Made by a program: the position numbers and the translations under genes. Positions 46,187 through 57,920 of a DNA stretch of 64,000 bases are shown piece after piece (position 1 is the first letter of the stretch; each line of letters starts with the position of its first letter). The notes beneath the pieces are model-generated. The model was not told the DNA's origin, did not search any database, and saw only the letters and a program-made list of their open reading frames with translations. This DNA is from Lutraria lutraria (taxonomy: Eukaryota > Mollusca > Bivalvia > Venerida > Mactridae): positions 12,616,386 to 12,680,385 of the forward strand of contig OZ026839.1 of the NCBI GenBank assembly GCA_964023205.1, written 5' to 3'.

Positions 46187-49143
46187 CTAAACCAATCTTG
46201 ATGGAAGAAACCCAGTGTACTGCCCAAAGGCATCCGGATATCTGTCTCGTATAGCCCACACGCAACAGGAGGGAATAACCCTCCTGTTGCCTACACCCAA
46301 GCGGCCATGTTGCCATAAAACAAACTGTCTATAGGCGGTTGTCTGTTTGCCTTTCTAATGTCGGCCTCGTCATCAAACACAAGAACATCTCGTCTATACA
46401 TCCTCTGTAGGTGTAGAACTGACTCATCTAAAATGAGCACCCTGAAGTCCTGAAAGAAAAATGAAACACATGCATCATACAGAAGAATGTGTGCAAAGAG
46501 ATCCTGTTAAAAAGTTCATAAAGTGAGATCACTCTCAGTGTTGTATAAATAGCTGATAAAAGGTGCTTAAGGAGAATTAGTTACTTTTTTATCGAAGAAA
46601 GTACATTGATCTGTCTTTGTAAGACTAGTAATATTGTCCCAGCCACTGGGGATGGGAGACATTATTCTGGACCATATAAAATGGATCTCTAATTTAGTCA
46701 CCTTTGCAAACTGAAGCAAAAGAAATCACCTCAAAAATACTTCACATCATCGAAAGTTCGGGAGGGCATGGAGCTTGTCATAGCCAGCAGAAATTAGTGT
46801 GATCACATTGACAGATTATTATTTCCGATTCTGACAAATCTACGCATTTTGATTGGTCAATGGAGTGAGTTTACACTTCAATAAACACCTTTTCAATCGG
46901 AAATCTTTTGTTTCTGTACATCGTGGACAGACTATTTTTTACCTAATTATGTGTTCTGTATAACATAAAACAACTGACTACAGATCGGTAATACAAGCTT
47001 TGTTTGATGTGTACTATGAGGTCAGAGGGAGTTAAAACTTTAATGACTGACCAGAAATGAACATTTAATCCTACAATAACCACACCATTTTACTATTTAC
47101 ATTCCTATCTGATGATGTCATATCACAATGACGTCATCAAGTTATATGTGTAAGATTTTACCAGCTATATAAAGAGTTCTAGCGGTTCATGTCCGACATT
47201 TGTAAGAATTGAATAAAATAATTGAATTGAAAATAAAAGAATTAAACTTTCATTTCCTGTCGTTTATCAAAGAGTAAACTCTCTCAGACTTTATTCAATG
47301 TGTTATGAGGTCTGATGGAGTTTACACTTTGATACAGTAAACGACAGGAAATGAAGGTTTAATCCTATAATATATTCAGCAAATGCAAGCTTCAATGAAT
47401 TGGTGTACGTTACTACAAGTATTGTGTCAATGGCATACACTGTGTAATTTCTCAAAAGACAGATACACAGATAAATAAGTCATGTAGAAAAGGTTTGAGG
47501 CTAATCTGAAATTAGATGTACTTGAAAGTCAGTGTTATGGAAAATATTCTTCACTTACTGGCATTACTGAAACACAGTTCAGTTTCTTACAACATATTCT
47601 CTCAGCCTGTGTTGGCATCTCCCGGCACTTTCCACAAACACACCAGTCCGGCGAATCATCATCTTCAGGTGGATGGAAGCCTCCAGACTGCCTTTCTGGT
47701 GGCTGAAAGACATCTAGAATCAACGACGGATTCTGTTCCATTGCTTCCACTAGCAATTCCTTCATCCTTTCTACTGGCATGTCCTCCAAAGCATTCTGCA
47801 AATCACAGAACATGTATATGTACAAGAAGGCCGTAACAGTCTTATGTTACTTGAGTACCAATGGCACTCTAAAACATGAAGGTAGCTCACTGCATGATAA
47901 TCAGTCAGTTACATGAATTATAAGAATTAGTTTGTAGCAGGAGTGTCTAAGTATTTTCATCGGCATGACATAGGGTTGTTCATTAAGGTAATCTTGTACA
48001 GAACCACTACACAATAGCTAAGCTATTAACAAATGATAAGAGGTAAATCAGGCAACAGTAGAAGCCATATAACAGCAGTTGTGCAGAAGAAGTAGTTTTA
48101 TCTATAGAGGCCTATCTAAAATTGAATGTACTGCAGAACATAATCTATTTAGACGTGGTCATATGACTGCAGATTTCTATATTCTCATTGATGAAAAACA
48201 ATGTAGTCACCCATGCAAATTTCTTGTGCTGAAAACATTTTTCATTCAATAAACTCATACACTTGTTTGGTTATTATGTTTGTATGTTTTCATATACTGT
48301 GTCAGTGCTTTTACTCACTTTATTATATAACTATTTATTATCAGTATTTAACTTGTTTACTGCCTGGCATAATAATGCAGTGGCATTTCCAATAAGCGGG
48401 CCTTGTGTCACTACGACTCTCCTCAGACAAATAACAGGGCCTATAGCATATCACTTATTTATTAATATATATTATTAACCAAATATGAACTTATAATTTA
48501 CCCTAAATCTTTCCTTCCTTGTCTCTAGAATATGTAGCGCCTCATCAGCTCTAGTTGCGATGGACTTCCCACGCCCTCTGCCTCTCCCCTGTCCTCTCCC
48601 ACGTCCCCTTCCAGATGCTCCTCTCTTTCCTCTTCCTCTACCACTCTTTCCTACATGACTGACAAGACCTCTCTGGACTGTTTGATCCTGATGAGCTTTT
48701 AGATGAACTCTAGATATAGATGAATAAATAACATTACTGTATGTAACTATCAAGTCTATCTTCAACAACAACAAACGTCTATCCAAACACAGCAAGTGCT
48801 CATGGCCCTCTTGTTTTTATATCAGCATTTATTCAATGTAATGATCCGACGACACATAAAACGTACGGCTAACTGAACAACAAAAATAGTGTTTACCGAA
48901 GTAAATCTAACTACGGAGTAAATTTTTGCTAACTTTTGAGAGACAATCCAACAGCATTAAATTATCTTTTTGATTGCATCATGTGCTAAAATATATACGC
49001 TAAACAGTTAAACGCATCGGTACGCCTGACAAAGTTGATGTAATAAAAATGATTTTTTAGTAACAAACGTTCAATACGTACCGATGTTGAAGACATTTTC
49101 GGAGTGTTATGTTTACTACGTCATCAATACGTGTGCTATCCAT
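46187..49143 (-). CDS. RG-rich protein with P2X7 C-terminal (ballast) zinc domain; last exon frameshifted
   Basis: Exons: 49143-49082, 48709-48502, 47795-47559, and 46449 to the end. The start is the first in-frame ATG ([11 protein letters not shown]); a nearer ATG at 49147 stops after three codons. Exon 2 is rich in GRGRG (about residues 45-70), an RGG-like, possibly RNA-binding tract. Exon 3 carries [20 protein letters not shown], with Cys 142, 144, 147, 158, 159 and 164. This is the signature of the P2X7 cytoplasmic ballast domain, which binds zinc. The spliced frame ends at TAG 46291 (221 residues). The rest of the domain ([34 protein letters not shown]) is present in another frame from about 46334 to a TAG at 46187. 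One indel between 46334 and 46354 explains it. There is no channel part, so it is not a P2X receptor. Confidence 0.87.
46262..46290. repeat. 12-bp stem hairpin after the premature stop
   Basis: GCAACAGGAGGG and CCCTCCTGTTGC flank five bases. On the transcript it follows the in-frame UAG (46291-46293) directly and encodes the NRRVIPSCC part of the domain in the other frame. Confidence 0.7.
47244..47362. mobile_element. Inverted repeat with ~40-bp arms, intron 3 of gene 4
   Basis: AAACTTTCATTTCCTGTCGT and 'atcaaagagtaaactc' are mirrored by 'gagtttacactttgat' and 'aaacgacaggaaatgaaggttt'. The left flank ('agttctagcggttcatgtc' through 'gtaagaattgaataaaa') recurs at 56500-56545 and 'tgacaaatctacgcatt' at 46837 recurs near 56458. 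So 46800-47370 and 56430-56620 share a mobile family. Confidence 0.6.
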
Positions 49144-49894
49144 CCATTGGTTATCAGAAACTCGCGGAAAATTCTCCTTAGTCTCCGGAAAGTGACGGAG
49201 ATGCTGTCGGAATACATTTAGCGCCGTATTTGTAAACAAACCGGGCTTGTTATGCCAATCTTCAAGGGAAGATTATTTCAGTTATATTACAGTTAGCGCG
49301 TGTTTTAATGGCTCATTGTGTTCATTATTTATCAGTCTTCAAATCAGTAACACAGAATTGTGTTTTCTATTTGATGAAAATACGTCATTTCGGAACCTTA
49401 TTGTGGCTTTAAAGTGTTTGGGGTTGCTCCGAAGAGTTTGGTAAAAGTATATCATCAGGGGTCGCTCTAAAGAGTTCTGTAAAAGTATGTGTATGCGGTC
49501 GCTCCAAAGATTTGCTCCATTTGATCAGTAAAGTGTGATTTGTGTGTTCGTTTCGTTTTTGTAGAATTTGATGTTAATTTTGTAATTCTGCTATTCAGAT
49601 AAATAATTTGATCTTCCAGAGGGACCATCCTCTTGCTTCACTTTGCAGAATGATCAATTAAAAGTTGAAATAGTTTGTCAAGAGGATATTAAATTGCTAT
49701 AATCAGAAGGTAATATCAGCCCAGAACAGGCTGGGATATAGTTATCATATATTTTTGGATAAGTATACCGACCGAATTAGGAGATATGGTCATTTTTGTA
49801 CTGGAGTAAGGAATCTTTAAACAATTAAAATAATGTATGAGCAGTTTTTACACCAATTCACAAATGTATGACAAAGAAACTAGATGCATAAGGG

Positions 49895-51165
49895 CAACAT
49901 GTCGAGCTTAATGCTTGTGACCTTGACCTTTGAACAAAATTACCGGTGATTTTCATACCACATTATCTCATCTCAATGAAGTAAACTTTTATAAGTTAAT
50001 TTAAAATCCCTGAATGCAAACAGAAGGTACAGCCCAGATACAGAAAGTACATTTGACCAAAAAAGTAATCTTGACCTATAGATCTGGGTGTTGCCTAGGA
50101 CACATCGTCTTATTGTATTATGCAGTCATTTTCAATTAGGGAGATACAGCCCAGACAAAGTCCATGATACATTATATGTTTAATCTCCAAGTGTGACATT
50201 GAAGCTACTAACCTTGGTATTGGTTGCTACAAAATATCCCATGGTGTTTAAAAAATATGCCAAGTTATTTTTTTTAAATGTCAATGCATAAGGGATATGC
50301 AGCCCATACAAGGTCTATAATATATAGACCTTTGAGCTACAGACCAGGATCTTGCGCACTGCACACCTTCTCACGGTGTTAAACAATTAGGCCATGTGTT
50401 TTGAAAAACTGTCAATGCATAGAGGAGATACAGTCCGGACAAGGTCTAAAATACTCAATTATTGACGTTTGACCTCAAACAGTGACCTTGACCTTTGAGC
50501 TTTAGACCTGGATCTTGTGCACTGCACACCATCTCAGTGTGTTTAACAATAATGCCAAGTTATTTTTTAAAATGTCACTGCATAAGGCAGATGCAGTCCG
50601 GACAAGGTCTAAAATACTCATTTTTTGATGTTTGACCTCACGGACAAGATCTGAATTATACCTTTTTTGACGTTTGACCTGAAACAGTGACCTTACCCTT
50701 TGAGCTACAGACCTGTATCTTGCGCTCATAGTGTTTAACAATTATGCCAAGATATCTTTAAAAATGTCAATGCATAGAGGAGATACAACCCAGACAAGGT
50801 CTAAAATACTCATTCTTTTATGTTTGACCCAAACAGTGACCTTGACCTTTGAGCTACAGACGTGGATCTTGCGCACTGCACACCATCTCATGGTGTTTAA
50901 AAATTATGCCAAGTTATTTTTAAAATGTCACTGCATAAGGTAGATACAGCCCGGACGTCTATAATACTCTTTTTTTATGTTTGACTTCAAAGTGTGACCT
51001 TGACCTTTGAACTACAAACAATTATGCCAAGTAATTTTCAAATATGTCAATGCATAAGGGAGATACAGCCTGGACAAGGAAATCCGGACGGACTGACTAA
51101 CTAACGTACAGACATGCAATTGCCATTGTGGCGATTATGTTGAGCTGACTGCAAGCGGCTTGACA
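49895..51165. repeat. Degenerate ~160-bp tandem repeat block
   Basis: About six units, each with 'gaccttgacctttgagct', 'atcttgcgcactgcacacc', 'aattatgccaagttatttt' and 'ggagatacagcccggac' in order. Ends in 'ggcttgacaataaaa'. No coding potential. Confidence 0.7.
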
Positions 51166-51317
51166 ATAAAAAATCATATGAACACTGTTTAAAAAATGCA
51201 ATTTATCTATTTACAAATTGGCACATTTGATTCATAAACATTACTGCTTGATCAATGACAATTGAATAAAATCTTTAGGGTAATATCTGAACACTTAAAT
51301 TGAAAATGTGTCTTTAA

Positions 51318-51860
51318 ACAAGAGCTCCGCGGTCGGAGACATATGCCCCCCAAACAGGGCCTTGACACAGAGTTACTGTTCAATATCGATGGGAAACGAT
51401 TTTCACACTCCATGTCAGTGACCTTGACCTTTGACATAGTGACCCCAATTTCAATAGGGGTCATCTAGTGTACAAGGCCAATGTACTTGCAAAGTATAAG
51501 GCCAATCAGTCAATCCGTTGACGAGTTATCGATCGGAAACGATTTTCACACTCTATGTCACAGAGACCTTTGACCTAGTGACCCCAATTTCAATAGGGGT
51601 CACCTAGTGTCGAAGGCCAATGCACCTGCAAAATATCAGGCCCTTCGGTGAATCCATTGACGAGTTATGGATCGGAAACGATTTTCACACTCAATGTGAC
51701 AATGACCTTAACCTTTGACCTAGTTACTCCAATTTCAATAGGGGTCATCTACTGTCCGAGGCCAATGCACCTGCGAAGTATCAGGCCCATGGGTCAATCC
51801 ATTGACGAGTTATCGATCGGAAACTAACTGGTCTACCGACAGATAGACAGATGGGCGGAC
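51318..51860. repeat. ~148-bp tandem repeat block, 'GAGCTCCGCGGTCGGAGAC' family
   Basis: Opens AAGAGCTCCGCGGTCGGAGA, then about three units of 'gaccttgacctttgac', 'agtgaccccaatttcaata', 'ggggtcatctagtg' and 'gttatcgatcggaaacga', closing with 'gacagatagacagatgggcgg'. Independent of the block before it. Confidence 0.7.
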
Positions 51861-51869
51861 TCATTGAAG

Positions 51870-52305
51870 TGACGTTGTGGGGTGCCATCTCTTGATCTTC
51901 TGAACCCCACAAGCAACATTTTTGCACTCCATAAGCACAAATTTTCCCCACAACGTCGGTTTGTATGACTGGAACCCCATAATGACAACTTGTACTTACC
52001 CTAACCCCACAATGACACCTGGGTGAGTACGGACGGACGGACGGACGTTCTCATGAGACGTATGTTGTGGGGTGTACCCTTTGATGTTTTCGGTGTTTTT
52101 AACCCCACAAGTCACACCCCACAAATCGAAATTATCCCCACAAGTCCAGTTTGTACGTATCTGAACCCCACAAGACCTAAATGTACTAACCCTAACCCAA
52201 ACCCTAACCCCACAACCACCCTCGCATGCGTGCGGACAGACGGACAGACAGACAGACAGGCTAGCAAAACAATATACCCCCTCTTCTTCGAAGGGGGGCA
52301 TAATA
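51870..52305. repeat. 'ACCCCACAA' repeat ending in GACGGACAGACAG tract
   Basis: Repeated 'aaccccacaa' phrases with 'ccctaacccaaaccctaacc', two GACGGACGGACG/GACAGACAGACA tracts, and a 3' end 'cgaaggggggcataataa'. Several short frames on both strands are translations of this repeat. Confidence 0.65.
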
Positions 52306-52501
52306 AGAAAAATGGGCTCACGTTTGCATTAGGACTGTTTACAGGCTCTTATCATACAAGGTAAAAAAATCTGCCATACAACATTTACTGATTTTGATCT
52401 GAGGTAATTGTTACTGAATATGGCATGGTGTATTATATATTTGCCACTCTGATTGATGTCAATTTTTCAACCGTTGATCAGACAGAATTCGAACTTGAAA
52501 G

Positions 52502-52722
52502 AGCCCACCCGGCTAGCTCAGTGGTAAGAGCGTTTGTCTGAGTTTGAACCCCGGCAAGGCTCACACTGTCCGTGACAAATTTGACTGAAGATCCTATGTT
52601 AAATTGTCCTCCACCTCTGAATTATGTGGGGTAGCTTGGCCTAAATGAAGTCCAGGAAAGCTGGTTAGGATAACTCTCCACCACAAATAATGTTGAAAAT
52701 GGCGTTAAACCCGATGAAAAAC
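52502..52722 (+). mobile_element. tRNA-headed SINE
   Basis: The head has TAGCTCAGTGGTAAGAGCG (A box) and GAGTTTGAACCCCGG (B box). The tail is 'atggcgttaaacccgatgaaaaac', characteristic of molluscan V-SINE-type elements. It abuts the 1.14-kb element that follows. Confidence 0.75.
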
Positions 52723-53857
52723 AAGAGGGCCAAGATGGCCCTATATCGCTCACATGACAATCACTGTTCACTCATTAAAACATTGTTTTGAACCGGTGAC
52801 CTAGTTTTTGACCCCAGACGACCTATGTTCGAATTTGTTTTACATATCATTAAGACAAACAGTCTGACTAGGTTTGGTGAAGATACGATCGAAATTTGAC
52901 ATCTACAGTGTTAATAAGGTTTTTGACCCTAGGTGACCCATATTTGAACTTGTCCTTAATATCATTAAGACAAACAATCGGACAAGGTTTGGCAAAGATC
53001 TAATAAAAACCATGACATTTAGAGCTTTTACAAGATTTTTACCTAAGATTTGACCTTGTGACCAAGTTTTTGAACCCGGCTGACCCATGTTCATCCTTGA
53101 CCCACATATCACTGAGGCAAACATTTTGACAAGGTTTGGTGAAGATCCAATTAAAACTGTGACATCTACAGTGTTAACAAAGTTTTCCTAAGATTTGACC
53201 TGGTGACCTAGTTATTGACCCCAGATGACCCATATTTATACTTGACCGTTATATCATTAAAACAAACGATTTGACAAAGTTTGGTGAATATCCAATAATA
53301 ACTGTGAAATCTACAGTGTTAACATGGTTTTTCATAAGATTTGACCTAGCGACCTAGTTTTTGACCCAAGATGACCCATGTTCAAACTCGTCCAAGATAT
53401 TATGAAGACAAACATTCTGACAAGGTTTCATGATCATCCAATCAAAACAGTGACTTCTAGAGTGTTCACAAGGTTTTCCAGCAATTTGCCCTAGTGACCT
53501 AATTTTACTACAAAAATTACCCATTTTCAAACTTGACCTACATATTATTAAAATAAACATTCTGACAAAGTTTCATGAAGATAAATTCAGAACAGTGATT
53601 TCTAAAGTGTTCACAAGGTTTTCCCTTATTTGGCCCTGGTGACCTAGTTTTTGACCCCAAATGGCCCAATATCGAACTCGTCCGAGATTTTGTTGATATT
53701 AACGTTCTGACCCAGTTTTGCTAAAATTGAGCCAAAAATGTGGCCCCTAGTGTGGTCACAACAAAAAGTTTGACGACGCACGACGCACACCGCACGACGC
53801 CGGACGGAGAGTGATCCTAATAGCTCACTTTGTCACTTTGTGACATGTGAGCTAAAA
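52721..53857 (+). mobile_element. 1.14-kb dispersed element, copy 1
   Basis: Begins CAAGAGGGCCAAGATGGCCC, then 'tatatcgctcacatgaca'; ends 'cggacggagagtgatcctaatagctcact...tgacatgtgagctaa'. GCTCACATG near the left end is mirrored by CATGTGAGC at the right. The body is about seven degenerate ~145-bp units. Against copies 2 and 3 it lacks about 30 bp near 52921. The frames inside are repeat-derived. Confidence 0.75.
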
Positions 53858-54753
53858 AGCCTGAGAGCTGATATACTCTAATTTTTTAGTCAAGCATAAC
53901 CAACATAAGTTTAAGTTTGCGACATAATTACAACAAATGTATATATTGAAATCCAAATATTGGCCAACCCACAGTTGGTGGTGATGTGGCAATAGTAGCT
54001 TCATTGAAGTCATATATTGGATTGCCTGTTGTTTTCAATGGTTTCCTGAATGACAGTCTCAGGGACAGCAATGTTAGGCCAACTTGTTGTCTAGTTGATG
54101 TTGAACACCTGAAACATAATTTTAATATGGTTATAGTAATCATTCAAAAAAACGCCTAAAAATCACTCTTTCCTAAAAGACAAATATTGATAAATTATTA
54201 TTCATGAATTCCTAATCATTAATCAGCAGTTAATTTCTTCATCTATTTATAACAATATCTACATCAATAAGTAATGATTCTTCACTCATGCATCAAGGTA
54301 TCATTATTCCTAATATTTTAATTTTGTTAATTTTTGGTTTTCGAGTTATCTCCCTTTAAGTTCTAGGTATAATTGCTTATGAACATAAGTTGATCCCAAT
54401 GTATTCATTTTTAAAATTAAGCTACTTTAGTGTGATTTTTATCACATCCAAACAATAATTCTGCATATAATAGGACTATCAAATATAGCTTGATGTAGAT
54501 GGTTATTCCAGTCACAGAAAAACATACATCTATTTGTTACATAAATGATGCACTGTATAACTTACAAAGTACAAATAACTTGTTTATTGAGACAGATTGT
54601 ATCCCAAATTTCAAATGTACATTGTATCTGTATATTTATTATCAAAAGAAATGCAACCAAAAATAAATGACAAATGAGTATTTTGAGAAAACTTGTCCAA
54701 GAAAATCAGACTCACTGATAGCAACTTAAGCAGCACATTATTTTAGGCCTTCT

Positions 54754-54846
54754 TTAATTGGAAATAAGATGAAACAAAAACGTGCAGATCCTTTCCAAAT
54801 TCTTCTTCAATTTAGCATTGGCTGCATTAACAATGAAGTCCAAGAA
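54754..54846 (-). other. Possible isolated coding exon
   Basis: A good acceptor (TTATTCTTTCAG) is followed by an open frame FLDFIVNAANAKLKKNLERI... to a TAA at 54754. The NAAN piece recalls macro domains, but it is far too short to assign. No convincing partner exon was found. Could be chance. Confidence 0.15.
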
Positions 54847-54987
54847 CTGAAAGAATAAAACAAGTAATACATAATTATAGATAGATTTCATTTGAATAAT
54901 AAGAGAACATGCCCAACATTTCACAGATAACAGAAACAAATATTAATTTTGGTAATATACACAAACTATAAATGTTCAGTTCTTTAA

Positions 54988-55018
54988 CAAGAGGGCCAAG
55001 ATAGCCCTGTATCTCTCA
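54988..55018 (+). repeat. Solo left end of the 1.14-kb element
   Basis: CAAGAGGGCCAAGATAGCCC and 'tgtatctctcat' match the first 31 bases of the element at 52721, with no body following. A truncated copy or remnant. Confidence 0.6.
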
Positions 55019-55762
55019 TACTTTAATTAATGACAAGGTAATATAGTTTTAATCTTGTATAACTGGTTTCTACATAGATTTTGAAAATTCAAAACAGCCA
55101 CTGACGAGATGCAATTTTCATTATTCCTTTAGCTGTCTAAATAACTTTTATACAATGATGGTTTCAATTACTTTCCACATAACCTTTCTTTCTATGTATG
55201 TTACATTATTGTAAAACTCCAGTGTGTTTTATTATATAAATATCACATTCCTAAAAGGGTGTTATTAAAAATTGTCAGCGCAAGAAAAATAATGTTAAAT
55301 GAGTTTTCAAGGGCTTCAGATTTTTAATAGCGCACTCTCAGGAATGTGATATTCAATCTTTTATACCAAACAGGGGTCTTAAAATTTTGAAATCTCAATC
55401 GGTCCAGATCCGCAGACCCCCTTCCCCCAAGTTACCTTTAAAAACATGAAGTGTCATCACAAATTATGCATCCCTTGCAGTTGTTCATCATCTCTCTGTA
55501 CATAACATTCCAAACAGATTATTATGCCCAGATATGTATCACTATACCCAAAACACAAGGTACTAAGAACAATTTCTAAATAAAGAAAGGGTTCTGAAAA
55601 TATATTACGGAACTGTGTGCGTTCCATCAATGTTCATTTAGGACTGTATTAGTGAGTGAAATCATACTCATTCACTCACATCTTATGTTTTACTTCATGA
55701 TCGGGGAAGACTTTCAGACAATCAGAAGACAACTCCATGTAACTGGTGTGCATATAAATTAA

Positions 55763-55833
55763 TAAACTGGTTCCAGTTGACTTGTCTGTACAAAGCCTAA
55801 GGTGCAGCTGCAACATGGAACGGAACCAGTTCA
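55763..55833. mobile_element. Mini-MITE, reversed relative of the 9518 element
   Basis: TAAACTGGTTCC at the left, GGAACCAGTTCA at the right. Reversed, its interior (CCATGTTGCAGCTGCACC) matches the 9518-9583 copy. Confidence 0.7.
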
Positions 55834-56022
55834 GTAAATAAATCTCTAAATATTTATATCTCATCACTCTATTTTCCTGCTGAAATTGATTTCATAAGTT
55901 TATCTTTTGTCTATGCCGTACGTCATGATCTGTCGGATTGAAAGGGCTAACTGCAAACACTTCAATGCATTAATTGTTTTCGTCTTATCAACCATGTGTT
56001 TAGACTAATGGACGGTATACAA

Positions 56023-56185
56023 TTATTTCATGAGCATTTGTGGAACAGTCAAAACGGTGGTCCCAATGTGGAGGGGTGACTTTTGAACTGTTGCCCCGAG
56101 GCCGTAGGCCGAGGGCAACAGTTTAAAATGTCACCCCGACACCGAGGGCCACAGTTTGACTGTTCCACAAATGCTCATGAAATAA
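56023..56185. mobile_element. 163-bp full-length hairpin element
   Basis: TTATTTCATGAGCATTTGTG and 'gaacagtcaaa' (56023-56053) are mirrored at 56155-56185. Inside, 'gtgacttttgaactgttgcc' pairs with 'ggcaacagtttaaaatgtcac', with the GC-rich 'cgaggccgtaggccgag' as the loop. Confidence 0.7.
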
Positions 56186-56187
56186 CT

Positions 56188-56776
56188 GTTTTATTACCTA
56201 ATGCATTATATAAATATTTTTATATCTATATTTATTCCATTCTTCCTCTGAAAAATCTTGGAAACGATTCAATTTTGAAATTGTCTACGAAATCACCATA
56301 TTAATATTGTCGTTTGTTAAATTAGAATCATATAAACGCTTGCAGAAATAAGAATCATATAAACGCTTGCATAGCCTGAAAGACACTGTCGTACTATAAC
56401 CCCAACTACAATCGTCAAGTTCCACCTTGACAGAATGTACTGATTGTTATTTCCAATTCTAACAAATCTACTCATGTATAATAATTTACCAGCGAAAGAG
56501 TTTTAGCGGTTCATGTCTCTGTCATTTGTAAGAATTGAATAAAACAATTGAATTAAATTGACACTTTCATTACACATCGATAAAGACCAGAATTTAAAGT
56601 TTAATCCTATATTACCGAACGTTCATTACGGAAACACCCGATACCGAGGCAGTCAACAGTCAAAACTGTTGACCGGTCAACAGTTCGCAAATTACAAATC
56701 CTGGCAAATATCCAACTTTTTTGGTAAAACAGCAAAAAATAACGAATTAACAATTATATAATGCGTTGGGTAATAA
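56188..56776. mobile_element. 589-bp element with 22-bp inverted ends
   Basis: GTTTTATTACCTAATGCATT at the left and AATGCGTTGGGTAATAAC at the right are imperfect mirror images. The interior includes the relative of the 46800-47370 family and the palindrome CTGTTGACCGGTCAACAG near 56665. It directly abuts the hairpin element on its left. Confidence 0.5.
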
Positions 56777-57581
56777 CATCGATTGATCCAATTAACAAAT
56801 GATCGCTCCATGCTATTGGATATCTCGACGTGTTTATTGGGGGTATTGGGAATGGTGCAAACAACATACAGTATGGTTTGTGACAATTTGCATGCACTTA
56901 GCAATTTGGACCGAATTTTATGAAATTTATGGACTGATTTTTTAACACTTCTCTGCCACTTGAATCAGTCAGAGACGTTGAAAATCGGTCAAAACCAGCA
57001 AATTTTCTATTTTAAGAGCCCTGATACCGAAGATTTCATAGAAATATAAAAAGAAAAATATCATGTCACAACATTTTAGTAAGCAGTGACATATTACATA
57101 GACTATCAAGCTTTGCCTAGCGCTTCAAACTCAGTAAATGAAATTTTGGTTTAATTAAAAGTTTTCAAGTGGAATGTACAATCTAGAACAGATTTTATTA
57201 TGAATAACTCATAAAATAAATGGAAAATGATTTAATAACCAAAAATCTGTTTGAACTGTACGCATATTATTTCAGCACAATTAAAAATTAATGTCTGCTC
57301 AACTTCAAGTATATTTACATTAAGGAAATGGAAGTGATCAAGGTATAATAATCATGTTTTAATATTTATTTTGTGTATGTATGTATATTAATCAGGTAAA
57401 CTGTTGTGTTATTTTGTATTTTTCTGTATAGTATATTGTTGGTTTAAGTTCTTGTTTATGTAAGAACGATAATTGTGGGTTATACCGTGTATCATGTTGA
57501 TACCCGGTTCCGTAGTCCAGTTGTTTTTTTCTAATGTTAATTTTGTGCATATGTGGCATACGTGGCAGTCACATTGAAATC

Positions 57582-57777
57582 ATTGCGGTGAATTGCGGTA
57601 GCCCAAGAGGTTTGTTGTACCGATTATTTTTCTATATCTTTCAACTTTATTTGCAATATTCAACTATTTTTATATGCTTTATTGATGATTTGTTCAGTAA
57701 ATAATTTACTTATTGATACATGTGATAAAATAGAATAATTTAGAACCAGCAGCTTGTATACCGCAATTCACCGCAGT
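57582..57777. mobile_element. 196-bp MITE with 19-bp inverted ends
   Basis: ATTGCGGTGAATTGCGGTA is mirrored by TACCGCAATTCACCGCAGT with one or two mismatches. AT-rich interior, no frame. Confidence 0.65.
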
Positions 57778-57920
57778 AAAGATCGTCACCGAGATTATGA
57801 TTATGACTATACGAGGGCATATCGTACGCCATTTTGGTGGAAGATTAAAAGTTACAGATTAAGTCTTTGGCTAATAAAATTGATACGCTATAATACTATT
57901 AATAGAGACATACATTATGA

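Noticed and set aside
52505..52560. Functional tRNA gene
   Set aside because: A and B boxes are good but the arms do not fold, and a SINE body and tail follow.
53354..53560. Repeated 68-93-codon minus-strand frames (also at 58581, 59680, 60150)
   Set aside because: They lie inside the 1.14-kb element, are translations of its internal repeats, and show no codon constraint.
53928..54112. Possible minus-strand exon after a TTTCAG acceptor
   Set aside because: All three frames are short or stop soon, and none gives a recognisable protein.
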